Shown here: positions 7,332-15,265 of the stretch, one piece after another
How the letters are laid out: every line of letters begins with the position of its first letter
Position numbering within the stretch: the first letter of the stretch is position 1
Source of the DNA: Alphaproteobacteria bacterium
GTDB taxonomy: Bacteria > Pseudomonadota > Alphaproteobacteria > UBA8366
Direction: 5' to 3'
Length of the DNA stretch: 17,758 nt
NCBI GenBank assembly: GCA_029861675.1
Contig: JAOTYV010000069.1
Span: 1-17,758 of the forward strand
The notes under the pieces: generated by a model
Told to the model about the DNA's origin: nothing
Databases searched by the model: none
Seen by the model: the letters and a program-made list of their open reading frames with translations, nothing else
Translations under genes and position numbers: made by a program

Positions 7332-8708
7332 ATGCCTGAATACGACTACGACCTCTTTACCATCGGCGCGGGATCCGGCGGCGTGCGCGCGAGCCGCTTT
7401 GCCGCGGGGTTCGGCGCGCGGGCCGCCGTCGCGGAGGAACGCAATCTCGGCGGCACCTGCGTCAATGTCGGCTGCATTCCCAAGAAATTATTCGCCTATG
7501 CATCGCATTTTTCGGAGGATTTCGAAGATGCGGCCGGGTTTGGCTGGACCGTCGGGGAACGCCGTTTCGACTGGTCGACCCTGGTTGCCAACAAGGACCG
7601 AGAAATCAGCCGGCTGAACGGCATTTACGATCGCATGCTCAAAGCGGCCGGCGTCGAAATATTCGAGAGCCGCGCCCGCATCGTGGATCCGCACACCATC
7701 GAGGTCGGCGGCAAAACAGTGACCGCGGACTACATCTTGGTGGCGACGGGTGGCTGGCCCGTGGTGCCGGATATTCCCGGCAAGGAATTTGCCATAACCT
7801 CGAACGAGGCGTTCTATCTGGATGAATTGCCGGAGAAGATCCTGATCGTTGGCGGCGGTTATATCGCCGTCGAATTCGCCGGTATCTTCAACGGTCTCGG
7901 GGTCGACGTGACGCAACTCTATCGGGGTCCGCATTTTTTGCGAGGGTTCGACGACGATGTCCGGCATTATCTCGCCGACGAGATGCGCAAAAAGGGCGTG
8001 GACCTTCAATTCAACCAAAATGTCGCCTGTATCGAGCGGGCGGAGCGCGGTTTTACCGCGATGCTTGAAAACGGCCGGGAAATCGCCGCCGATACGGTGA
8101 TGTATTGCACCGGCCGCGCGCCCTTCAGTCAGGGGATCGGGTTGGAAGAAGCCGGTGTCGAATTGCGCGCTAGCGGCGCCGTCAAGGTCGATGAGCATTT
8201 TCGTACATCCGTGCCGTCCATTTTCGCGATCGGCGACGTCATCGACCGGATGCAACTGACGCCGGTCGCACTCGAGGAAGGCACGGCGGTTGCAAACGCG
8301 TTGTTCAATAAAAACGCTGCGGCGGTCGACTACGAAAACGTCCCGACAGCGGTGTTCAGCCAACCCAATATCGGCACGGTCGGCCTGACCGAGGCGGAGG
8401 CGCGCGAACGGTACGGTCCTGTTCGCATTTTCGTGTCCGAATTCAAGGCGCTGAAACATACTCTGACCGCCAGTGAAGAACGCACTTTTATGAAATTGAT
8501 CGTGCATCGTGGCGACGACCGGGTGCTCGGCTGCCATATGGTGGGACCGGATGCGGGCGAAATCGTCCAGGGTATCGCCATCGCGCTCAAATGCGGTGCG
8601 ACCAAGGCGCAGTTCGACGCCACCATCGGTATCCATCCGACGGCGGCGGAAGAGTTCGTCACCATGCGCGAGCCGATTCCGGATGAGGTCGACGCGGCCG
8701 CTGACTAG
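7332..8708 (+). CDS. gor: Glutathione-disulfide reductase
   Basis: 458-residue pyridine-nucleotide disulfide reductase that uses NADPH to reduce glutathione disulfide in the cytoplasm. The FAD motif [13 protein letters not shown] is at 10-22, followed by the redox-active disulfide [13 protein letters not shown] (Cys43, Cys48). [17 protein letters not shown] forms the second Rossmann motif, followed by the arginine context [12 protein letters not shown] that favours [17 protein letters not shown] is the second FAD motif. The C-terminal [12 protein letters not shown] supplies the catalytic His435-Glu440 pair of the partner subunit. The [12 protein letters not shown] signature is that of glutathione reductase rather than dihydrolipoamide or mercuric reductase. 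AGGAG at 7317-7321 is 10 bases before the ATG. It lies 59 bases after gabD. Confidence 0.96.
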   Translation: MPEYDYDLFTIGAGSGGVRASRFAAGFGARAAVAEERNLGGTCVNVGCIPKKLFAYASHFSEDFEDAAGFGWTVGERRFDWSTLVANKDREISRLNGIYDRMLKAAGVEIFESRARIVDPHTIEVGGKTVTADYILVATGGWPVVPDIPGKEFAITSNEAFYLDELPEKILIVGGGYIAVEFAGIFNGLGVDVTQLYRGPHFLRGFDDDVRHYLADEMRKKGVDLQFNQNVACIERAERGFTAMLENGREIAADTVMYCTGRAPFSQGIGLEEAGVELRASGAVKVDEHFRTSVPSIFAIGDVIDRMQLTPVALEEGTAVANALFNKNAAAVDYENVPTAVFSQPNIGTVGLTEAEARERYGPVRIFVSEFKALKHTLTASEERTFMKLIVHRGDDRVLGCHMVGPDAGEIVQGIAIALKCGATKAQFDATIGIHPTAAEEFVTMREPIPDEVDAAAD

Positions 8709-8952
8709 CGAGTGCGTGCGGAGGCGGCGGAGAACGATTGGAGGGCGCTGAATTTCGCGGGCAACCCAACCGGTCTAGGGCTTCTTATCCGATAGGCCTT
8801 GGTCGCAGATCACCCGGAATACTACTATAATTCATTGGCAAACCACGGGTGCGATGGAAAATTGTCCGATCGGAACCGAACGCGCCGGCTGCGGAGAGAC
8901 ATGAATTCGATCGGCAGAATCTGGGTAACGTATAGTATCAAGGAGAGTGATT

Positions 8953-9375
8953 GTGGAACGGCGTAATGTACTTCGGTTCGGTCTCGCGGGCGCTGCGGGA
9001 TCTTTGTTTGTTCCGACCACCATTATGGCGGCGGGCAATTTCAAAGCAGGCTCGCTGCCGATGGCCGGTGGCGTGTATTACACCAAAGAGCGGCCCGGAC
9101 GTTGGGCAAAGAAAGTTTCCAGTCATTTGCCGGTGATTGAGCGCGCGGGTAGCAAAATCAATGTCCGGACACGGCATCCGCAAGATGCATTCAAGCACTA
9201 TATCGTGAAGCACACGGTCCTCGACGCCAATTTCGAGTACGTCTCCGAGGTGATGTTCGATCCGATGAAGGGCGAACCGGTATCGAGCCACGATATCAGC
9301 AAACTCGGCGGCACCGTCTATGTGACGAGCATGTGCAACATCCATGATGTCTGGCTTAATGCGCTGAAATTATAA
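8953..9375 (+). CDS. Tat-exported superoxide reductase-like (desulfoferrodoxin-domain) protein
   Basis: 140-residue protein with a twin-arginine signal (ERRNVLRFGLAG, then a hydrophobic run to about residue 28). A domain resembling the ferrous-iron domain of desulfoferrodoxin/neelaredoxin follows. Candidate iron ligands in order are His58 (SSHLPVIE), His75 (RHP), His82 (KHYI), Cys128 and His131 (CNIHDVW). Canonical enzymes reduce superoxide to peroxide using a His4-Cys iron site. Two points are atypical: the residue before the first histidine is Ser where the family usually has the catalytic Lys, and the spacing between the second and third histidines is one residue longer than usual. There is no N-terminal rubredoxin-like domain. 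The GTG start at 8953 is set by AAGGAG at 8940-8945, 7 bases upstream; an in-frame GTG at 8947 is too close. Function as a real superoxide reductase is not assured. Confidence 0.75.
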   Translation: MERRNVLRFGLAGAAGSLFVPTTIMAAGNFKAGSLPMAGGVYYTKERPGRWAKKVSSHLPVIERAGSKINVRTRHPQDAFKHYIVKHTVLDANFEYVSEVMFDPMKGEPVSSHDISKLGGTVYVTSMCNIHDVWLNALKL

Positions 9376-9380
9376 CGTTT

Positions 9381-9400
9381 TCCCGGAAGATCGTCCGGGA
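9381..9400. terminator. Probable terminator hairpin between convergent genes
   Basis: A 7-bp perfect stem (TCCCGGA at 9381-9387, TCCGGGA at 9394-9400) with loop AGATCG starts 5 bases after the SOR-like gene stop. TT follows on the plus side and TTTT precedes it, so neither strand has a full U-run. Its position between converging genes supports a terminator role. Confidence 0.55.
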
Positions 9401-9422
9401 TTGATGGGTTAGCGCCGTTGCC

Positions 9423-10181
9423 CTAATTGACGCCGACCGCGTCGCCGAGCGTCGGACCGATTTCCGAATTCAACACCAGGTCGGCGTAAGGGTCGAGTTC
9501 GGTCGGGTCGCGATTGACGATGACCATCCGGGCGCCGTTTTCCTTCGCCATCAGCGGAAAACCGGCGGCGGGGTAGACCACCAGCGACGACCCAACCGCG
9601 ATAAACAGATCACATTGCAGGGTTTCGACCTGCGCCGCCCGCATTTCATCTTCGGGCATGGATTGGCCGAAGGAGATCGTTGCGGTCTTGACCGCACCGC
9701 CGCAGACGTCGCATAGGGGCAATGTCTCGTCTTTCATGAAGGCTTCCCGGATCGGCGGAATTTCATGGCGCTGACGGCAATCGAGGCAGGCCGCATAGGT
9801 CGAATTGCCGTGCAACTCGATAATCTTCTCCTCCGGCACCCCGGATTTTTGGTGCAGTCCGTCGATATTCTGGGTAATCACGGCGGCGACTTTGCCGGTC
9901 CGGACCAGCTTTTCCACCGCGCGATGCCCCCGGTTTGGCTCGGCGTCGATCAGGTCGTCCTGGCGCGCAAATCGTTGCCGCCAGGCCTCCCGCTTCGCGC
10001 TGTCCGAGGCCACGAAATCCTGAAACATCACCGGCTTGTATTTCTCCCAAACGCCCCCGGGACTGCGGAAATCGGGAATGCCGGACTCCGTGCTGATGCC
10101 CGCGCCCGTGAAGATTACGGCGCGGTCGCATGCATCGAGAAGCCGTTGCAGGCGTTGCCAGGGCGCGTCATGGTCGGTCAT
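9423..10181 (-). CDS. cobB: NAD-dependent protein deacylase (Sir2/CobB family sirtuin)
   Basis: 252-residue sirtuin that removes acyl groups from protein lysines using NAD+, giving nicotinamide and O-acyl-ADP-ribose. NAD-binding motifs are FTGAGISTESGIPDFRSPGG (24-43) and TQNIDGLH (103-110). The catalytic base is His124 in IELHGN. A zinc ribbon is formed by Cys132, Cys135, Cys157 and Cys160 (CLDC and CDVC). ISFGQSMP and AVGSSLVVYPAA complete the Rossmann core. Length is typical for bacterial CobB. The ATG at 10181 is preferred over the in-frame GTG at 10196 because GAGGA lies 8 bases before it, inside the longer reading. The gene stands alone on the minus strand and converges with the SOR-like gene. 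The exact deacylase specificity is not readable. Confidence 0.93.
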   Translation of the reverse strand: MTDHDAPWQRLQRLLDACDRAVIFTGAGISTESGIPDFRSPGGVWEKYKPVMFQDFVASDSAKREAWRQRFARQDDLIDAEPNRGHRAVEKLVRTGKVAAVITQNIDGLHQKSGVPEEKIIELHGNSTYAACLDCRQRHEIPPIREAFMKDETLPLCDVCGGAVKTATISFGQSMPEDEMRAAQVETLQCDLFIAVGSSLVVYPAAGFPLMAKENGARMVIVNRDPTELDPYADLVLNSEIGPTLGDAVGVN

Positions 10182-10321
10182 GGACTGTTTCCTCACTCGA
10201 TCTGGACATTTGACTTTAACGGATTATGTCTTCTTTCGTCGCCTTTTAGGTGGAAAACACCCCATAATCGGCGTAAAAGCCACGGACTTACAGGGAGAAT
10301 AGTGAAAATGGGAGGGTTGTT

Positions 10322-11707
10322 ATGACCCGGAACTGGACGCCGGAAAGCTGGCGCGAATTTCCTATCGGCCAAGTGCCGGATTATCCGGACCAGGCCGCGC
10401 TGGAGTCGATCGAGACGGAGCTGCGCCGGCAGCCGCCTTTGGTGTTCGCCGGCGAGGCGCGCCGGCTCAAGGAGCATCTTGCCGATGTCGCGGAAGGCCG
10501 GGCCTTCCTGCTGCAAGGCGGCGACTGTGCGGAGAGTTTCGCCGAATTCAGCGCGAACAATATTCGCGATACATTCCGTGTCTTGCTGCAGATGGCGGTG
10601 GTACTCACCTTTGGCGCGGCCTGTCCGGTCGTGAAGGTCGGCCGTATGGCCGGACAATTCGCCAAGCCGCGATCGGAGCCGATGGAGGTTCTGGACGGTG
10701 TCGAATTGCCGAGTTACCGGGGCGACATCATCAACGGCATCGATTTTGATCCGTCCGGGCGCATTCCTGATCCGGAGCGGATGCTGAAGGCCTATCATCA
10801 GGCGTCATCCACCTTGAACCTGTTGCGCGCGTTTGCGCAGGGCGGTTTCGCCGACCTGCACAAGGTGCATCAGTGGAATTTGGATTTCGTCGCCGGCAGC
10901 TCGCAGGGCGAACGGTATGAAGAACTGGCGCAACGCATCAGCGAAGCGATGGATTTCATGGGGGCCTGCGGCATTACCGGCGATGCGGTATCGCAGCTTC
11001 GGGAAACCGAATTCTACACCAGCCATGAAGGGCTGCTGCTGTGGTACGAGGAAGCGCTGACCCGGCAGGACAGTCTGACCGGCGATTGGTACGATTGTTC
11101 GGCCCATATGGTCTGGATCGGCGACCGGACCCGTCAACCGGACAGCGCGCATGTGGAGTTCTTGCGGGGCGTCAAGAATCCGATCGGCATCAAATGCGGT
11201 CCGACACTGGAAACGGGCGACCTCATGCGTCTGATCGACACGCTTAATCCCGCCAACGAACCGGGCCGGATTACGCTGATCTCTCGTATGGGGCATGAGA
11301 ACGTCGACAAATATTTGCCGACGCTCATTCGCGCCGTCCAGCGGGAAGGCCATGTCGTCGTTTGGTCGTCCGACCCGATGCATGGCAATACCATCAAGTC
11401 GGGGACCGGCTACAAGACCCGGCCATTCGACCGGATTCTCACGGAAGTTCGGCGGGTCTTCGAAGTGCACAAGGCCGAGGGCAGTTATGCCGGCGGCATT
11501 CATGTCGAGATGACCGGTCAGGATGTGACTGAATGTCTGGGCGGTGCGCAGGCGATCGACGATGACGGCCTGTCTATGCGGTATCATACCCATTGCGACC
11601 CGCGCTTGAATGCGGATCAGGCGCTTGAGCTGGCGTTTTTGATCGCTGAATCGTTGAAGGAACTGCGCAGCGGTTCCGGCAACCGGCTGGCCGCCGCCGC
11701 GTCCTAA
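10322..11707 (+). CDS. aroG: 3-deoxy-7-phosphoheptulonate synthase, class II (DAHP synthase)
   Basis: 461-residue class II (plant/mycobacterial type) DAHP synthase, condensing phosphoenolpyruvate and erythrose-4-phosphate in the first step of the shikimate pathway. Family motifs are complete: [10 protein letters not shown] at the N-terminus; the metal ligand Cys69 in [26 protein letters not shown] with Arg108; [22 protein letters not shown] (active-site Lys); [17 protein letters not shown] (metal His); [15 protein letters not shown] (metal Glu); and HTHCDPRLN (metal Asp). Length is near the family norm for bacterial members. GGAGG at 10311-10315 is 6 bases before the ATG. It is a single-gene unit ending at the large palindrome at 11729-11752. 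No trp or tyr leader peptide is evident. The gene symbol varies between species (aroG, aroF or aroH). Confidence 0.96.
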   Translation: MTRNWTPESWREFPIGQVPDYPDQAALESIETELRRQPPLVFAGEARRLKEHLADVAEGRAFLLQGGDCAESFAEFSANNIRDTFRVLLQMAVVLTFGAACPVVKVGRMAGQFAKPRSEPMEVLDGVELPSYRGDIINGIDFDPSGRIPDPERMLKAYHQASSTLNLLRAFAQGGFADLHKVHQWNLDFVAGSSQGERYEELAQRISEAMDFMGACGITGDAVSQLRETEFYTSHEGLLLWYEEALTRQDSLTGDWYDCSAHMVWIGDRTRQPDSAHVEFLRGVKNPIGIKCGPTLETGDLMRLIDTLNPANEPGRITLISRMGHENVDKYLPTLIRAVQREGHVVVWSSDPMHGNTIKSGTGYKTRPFDRILTEVRRVFEVHKAEGSYAGGIHVEMTGQDVTECLGGAQAIDDDGLSMRYHTHCDPRLNADQALELAFLIAESLKELRSGSGNRLAAAAS

Positions 11708-11728
11708 CCGGCGGTTTGTATCTCGATA

Positions 11729-11752
11729 CCGGACGCCGTTAACGGCGTCCGG
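11729..11752. terminator. 24-base perfect palindrome acting as a likely bidirectional terminator
   Basis: CCGGACGCCGTT followed directly by its own reverse complement AACGGCGTCCGG gives, as RNA, a 10-bp GC-rich stem with a TTAA loop. A second pair of arms, AACCGG at 11706-11711 and CCGGTT at 11753-11758, can pair around it. It sits between the convergent DAHP synthase gene and the unknown membrane-protein gene, whose stop begins 5 bases beyond it. There is no U-run on either side. Confidence 0.65.
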
Positions 11753-11756
11753 CCGG

Positions 11757-12503
11757 TTATGCGTGGTGCATGCGGTGCAGGCGGCGGGTCCGGCCGCCTT
11801 GCCAGCGTTTGTGCAGGACGAGCGCGCTTTCGAAAAACGCCCAGAAAGACAGCGTGGCGTAAAACGCGAAACCGGCGATAAAGGCCGAATTGTCCATTCC
11901 CTTCGTATTGCCGAAGACGAATGACAGAATAATTGCCAGCAGCAGCGGCAACGAGCACATCATCAGCACCAAGTACAGCAGCACGACGCCCTTGCGCAGG
12001 GATGCGGCATTTTCGTTGGTCACGAGCGAAAGGCGCCAAAGCTTTTGCGGTCCCTGCCAGTTATCGAATTCGGCAGCGGTAAAGGCGCCTTCGGCGATGG
12101 GCAGCGCCGCCGCCATGCGCGCGCGCAGCCAGGAGAACGGCGCGTTGTTGATATAGAGAATGAGAATTACCGACAGAACGGTGCTGACCGCATGGGCAAT
12201 CACGGCCATCGGCAAATTCAGGGCGCCCAGGTAAAAGTCCAGGATATCCAGGAAATAGTAGTGCACCGCCAGCAGCAGCATCAGGATTGCGATGGCCATT
12301 TCGATCGACTCCATGCGGAGCAGCCGTTCGATCCCGGGCCGGTTCACGATGTGCGGCGTCTTGGAATGCCACGGCATGCGGAATATCGACGGCAGGAAGG
12401 CAATACTGCCGTCAGGCAGGCGTTGGAAAAAACCCGCCGACGTTCGCAGGAATCCGCCGATCGGCAATCCGAGGATCGTTTCCACCGTCCCGTTGGCCAT
12501 CAT
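11757..12503 (-). CDS. Hypothetical multi-pass membrane protein
   Basis: 248-residue protein that I do not recognise. About four membrane helices can be seen, near residues 67-86, 96-118, 172-197 and 207-230. They are framed by a 60-residue N-terminal region that looks cytosolic and a His/Arg-rich C-terminus (KRWQGGRTRRLHRMHHA). A polar stretch of about 120-170 lies between helices 2 and 3 and contains WQGPQKLWRL. The start is ATG 12503 or the adjacent ATG 12500, with no strong Shine-Dalgarno, so translational coupling is plausible. The gene begins 29 bases after the stop of the upstream minus-strand unknown gene, and the two are likely an operon. No enzyme or transporter motif is visible. 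Confidence 0.75.
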   Translation of the reverse strand: MMANGTVETILGLPIGGFLRTSAGFFQRLPDGSIAFLPSIFRMPWHSKTPHIVNRPGIERLLRMESIEMAIAILMLLLAVHYYFLDILDFYLGALNLPMAVIAHAVSTVLSVILILYINNAPFSWLRARMAAALPIAEGAFTAAEFDNWQGPQKLWRLSLVTNENAASLRKGVVLLYLVLMMCSLPLLLAIILSFVFGNTKGMDNSAFIAGFAFYATLSFWAFFESALVLHKRWQGGRTRRLHRMHHA

Positions 12504-12532
12504 TCACCGGCGCGTTGTGGAAGCGTTGGCGA

Positions 12533-13528
12533 TCATTGCTGTCCTTCCCGGCGCATCACTTCCATGTAGTCGCGGTCGAGCAGTTGCAGCATCGTGTACA
12601 GCCGGGCGACGTTTTTCTCGTCGTAGCGCCGAACCATCACCTGCCGGTCCGTTTCGCTATCCAACGCGCCGCGAATGCCGAAGTACAAGGCGTCGACCAG
12701 CATATGGAATTCGCGGTCGCCGAATTGCCATTCTTGTTCCTCGCGGGTTTCCGCGGGCGGCATTCCCGACGCCATCATGTCGATCATCCATCGGCGGCGT
12801 TTGCCCATTTTCATGAAATGCTGGCTGATATGGACCAGGACGTCGTTGACGACCGTTTGCGCCGTCGGCTCTCTGATCACCATGTCCCAGTCGAAGTTCG
12901 ACCCATGCTCGCTTTGCAGGCGCGACACCATTCGATCGCCGGCCGCCTGATACTGGTCGAACTGGTCGGGTCCCAGCAATTGGCGAAGCACGTTGATGAA
13001 AGGATCAATAATCCGGCGGGAGAGGTTCTTCCCCCGGATCGGCGGCTCGCCGACCGCCGGCAGGAGATGGCTGAAATTCGTCAGGATCAACCGTTCGAAC
13101 GCCTGGGTGTTGTCTTCGGCCCATTGCGTCGACTGGAATGCCTGTAGACAATTGTCCCAGGTTTCGCGATAGAACGCGTTTACCTTCGCACTGGGATAGG
13201 ATTGGAAGTTGCCGACCTCGTCGCGAATCTCGGCAAAGCTCATCGTTCCGTTCGGCCTCGATTTTGCACATTCCTGAAGATGCTCGAACAGCATGTCTAT
13301 GCTGCGGTTGGCGGCATCGCGGATAATCGATGCGCCTTGCGGCCGCCGTGTGGTGCCACGCGCCGGCATACCGGTCCCGGGCGAAGGATCGGTGTCCGCC
13401 GGGGCGGGGCCATCAAAATCGGCTGTTTCTGTGGCTCTGTTTGTGCTTTCTTCGGCCATTACTCGGCTTTCTCGGGACGGGGCGGCGTATCTGTTGCTCA
13501 GGCTTGATTTTTCCGAGATGGGCTTCAT
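12533..13528 (-). CDS. Hypothetical soluble protein, first gene of an unknown gene pair
   Basis: 331-residue protein without a family I can name. The first 60 or so residues are polar, rich in Pro, Thr, Ser and Asp, and probably disordered. The rest looks mostly alpha-helical and charged, with conserved-looking stretches such as RSIDMLFEHLQECAKSRPNG, NAFYRETWDNCLQAFQSTQW and MGKRRRWMIDMMASGMPP. There is no signal peptide, membrane helix or nucleotide-binding motif. Start uncertain: ATG 13528 gives the longest form; ATG 13459 would remove 23 residues and leave a larger gap to the divergent nadE, and neither has a good Shine-Dalgarno. It is followed 29 bases later by the membrane-protein gene, suggesting a soluble/membrane pair that works together. 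It is divergent from nadE. Confidence 0.75.
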   Translation of the reverse strand: MKPISEKSSLSNRYAAPSRESRVMAEESTNRATETADFDGPAPADTDPSPGTGMPARGTTRRPQGASIIRDAANRSIDMLFEHLQECAKSRPNGTMSFAEIRDEVGNFQSYPSAKVNAFYRETWDNCLQAFQSTQWAEDNTQAFERLILTNFSHLLPAVGEPPIRGKNLSRRIIDPFINVLRQLLGPDQFDQYQAAGDRMVSRLQSEHGSNFDWDMVIREPTAQTVVNDVLVHISQHFMKMGKRRRWMIDMMASGMPPAETREEQEWQFGDREFHMLVDALYFGIRGALDSETDRQVMVRRYDEKNVARLYTMLQLLDRDYMEVMRREGQQ

Positions 13529-13584
13529 AGTCCGCCCGGCAAACGATACGTGAACAGCACGAGCCTCAAAGTTAGATTAAAATT

Positions 13585-15243
13585 ATGACTGACCGGTTAA
13601 CTATAACGCTCGCACAGATAAATCCTGTCGTGGGCGATATCGACGGAAATATAGCGCTCATCCGGCGGATTAGAGAGCAATCCAAGGATGCGGACCTTGT
13701 GGTCTTCCCGGAATTGGCGGTTTGCGGGTATCCGCCCGAAGATCTCGTTCTGAAGCCGTTTTTTCAGGGAAAAGTCGAACATGCGGTGCAAACCCTTGCG
13801 GGCGAGACCGCCGATGGCGGGCCCGCGATGCTGGTGCCCACGCCATGGCGCGACGACGGAAAGCTGTATAACGCCGTGCTGCTGCTGGATCAGGGTGAGA
13901 TTTCGGCGATGCGGTTCAAGCACGATCTGCCGAATTACGGCGTTTTCGACGAAAAGCGCATCTTCGCGTCCGGGCCGATGCCGGGACCGGTCAATTTCCG
14001 CGATGTCCGCCTCGGCGTGCCTATCTGTGAAGATATCTGGGCCGGCGACGTGGCCGAATGCCTGGCGGAATCCGGGGCGGAAATCCTTCTGGTGCCCAAC
14101 GGCTCACCCTTCGAGACCGACAAACCGAACGATCGTCAAATGCATGCGGTCGCGCGGATTACGGAAACCGGGTTGCCGCTCGCCTATGTCAATCAGGTGG
14201 GGGGACAGGACGAGCTGGTGTTCGACGGCGCGTCCTTCGTGCTCAATGCGGATTGCAGTCTGGCCGGCCAGGCAACCGCATGGCGGGAAGCGTGCATGAC
14301 CACCGTCTGGACGCGAAATCCGGACGGCGGTTGGCAGTGCGCGCCCGGCGAAATCGCGCCGCCGCCAACGGGTCTCGACGGCATGTACAATGCCATGGTG
14401 CTGGGGCTGCGCGACTACGTTCGCAAAAACGGTTTTCCGGGCGTTATCCTCGGCCTCTCGGGCGGGATCGATTCGGCGCTGAGCGCCGCGGTGGCGGTCG
14501 ATGCGTTGGGCGCGAAAAACGTCCATTGCGTCATGATGCCGTCGCCCTATACCAGCCGCGAAAGCGTCGAGGATGCGGAAGAGGCGGCGGAATTGATGGG
14601 CATCCGCTACGACGTGATCGGCATCGAGCCCGCGATGCGGGCGTTCGAAACCATGCTCAAGCCGGTGTTCGGCAACCGCCCGCCGGATACCACGGAAGAA
14701 AATGTCCAGGCGCGCAGCCGCGGTTTGCTGCTGATGAGCATCTCCAACAAATTCGGCGCGATGCTCCTGACCACCGGCAACAAATCAGAAATGGCGGTCG
14801 GTTATGCGACGCTGTATGGCGACATGAGCGGCGGGTATTCCGTGCTCAAGGATGTCTACAAGACCGACGTATTCCGGTTGTCGACGTGGCGTAACGAGCA
14901 CCGTCCGGACGGCTTGCTCGGGCCGGAAGGCCGGGTCATCCCCGAGCGGATTATCACCAAGCCGCCTTCCGCCGAGTTGAAGCCCGATCAAACGGATCAG
15001 GACACGTTGCCGCCCTACGACGAATTGGACGACATCCTGCGGTGCCTGATCGAAGGTGAAATGGCGATCGGCGACATCACCGCGCGGGGCCATGCCGCCG
15101 AGACCATTCAGCGGATTTGGCGCATGCTGGACTTGGCCGAATACAAACGCCGGCAAGCGCCGCCCGGTGTCAAGATTTCGAGCCGCGCCTTCGGCCGCGA
15201 CCGCCGCTATCCGATCACCAATGCGTTCCGCAATATTCTGTAA
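13585..15243 (+). CDS. nadE: Glutamine-dependent NAD+ synthase
   Basis: 552-residue two-domain enzyme that amidates deamido-NAD to NAD+, the final step of NAD biosynthesis, using ammonia from glutamine. The N-terminal nitrilase-type glutaminase shows the Glu-Lys-Cys triad: Glu44 in VFPELAVCGYP, Lys112 in MRFKHDLPNYG, and Cys148 in GVPICEDIW. The C-terminal synthetase has the ATP-pyrophosphatase P-loop LGLSGGIDSAL (289-299) and LLTTGNKSEMAVGYATLYGDMSGG. It ends in GRDRRYPITNAFR, as usual for the family. The start MTDRLTITLAQINP fits relatives, yet the bases before the ATG (AAGTTAGATTAAAATT) have no Shine-Dalgarno. cysS follows 22 bases later on the same strand and is likely co-transcribed. Confidence 0.96.
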   Translation: MTDRLTITLAQINPVVGDIDGNIALIRRIREQSKDADLVVFPELAVCGYPPEDLVLKPFFQGKVEHAVQTLAGETADGGPAMLVPTPWRDDGKLYNAVLLLDQGEISAMRFKHDLPNYGVFDEKRIFASGPMPGPVNFRDVRLGVPICEDIWAGDVAECLAESGAEILLVPNGSPFETDKPNDRQMHAVARITETGLPLAYVNQVGGQDELVFDGASFVLNADCSLAGQATAWREACMTTVWTRNPDGGWQCAPGEIAPPPTGLDGMYNAMVLGLRDYVRKNGFPGVILGLSGGIDSALSAAVAVDALGAKNVHCVMMPSPYTSRESVEDAEEAAELMGIRYDVIGIEPAMRAFETMLKPVFGNRPPDTTEENVQARSRGLLLMSISNKFGAMLLTTGNKSEMAVGYATLYGDMSGGYSVLKDVYKTDVFRLSTWRNEHRPDGLLGPEGRVIPERIITKPPSAELKPDQTDQDTLPPYDELDDILRCLIEGEMAIGDITARGHAAETIQRIWRMLDLAEYKRRQAPPGVKISSRAFGRDRRYPITNAFRNIL

Positions 15244-15265
15244 TGCGCCCCGTGTGGAAGACCCG

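Noticed and set aside
7488..8636. 382-codon open frame antisense to gor
   Set aside because: Entirely within a well-supported glutathione reductase gene; low-quality composition and no family match.
8865..8874. 10-base palindrome TCCGATCGGA upstream of the SOR-like gene, with a perfect TATAAT at 8826-8831
   Set aside because: TATAAT has no -35 at proper spacing (TTGGTC is 21 bases away), and a 10-base palindrome occurs easily by chance; too weak to call a promoter or operator.
15056..15265. 5' extension of cysS into nadE
   Set aside because: The frame is open, but the residues are a frame-shifted shadow of NadE and CysRS proteins begin at the MSLQIHNT start.
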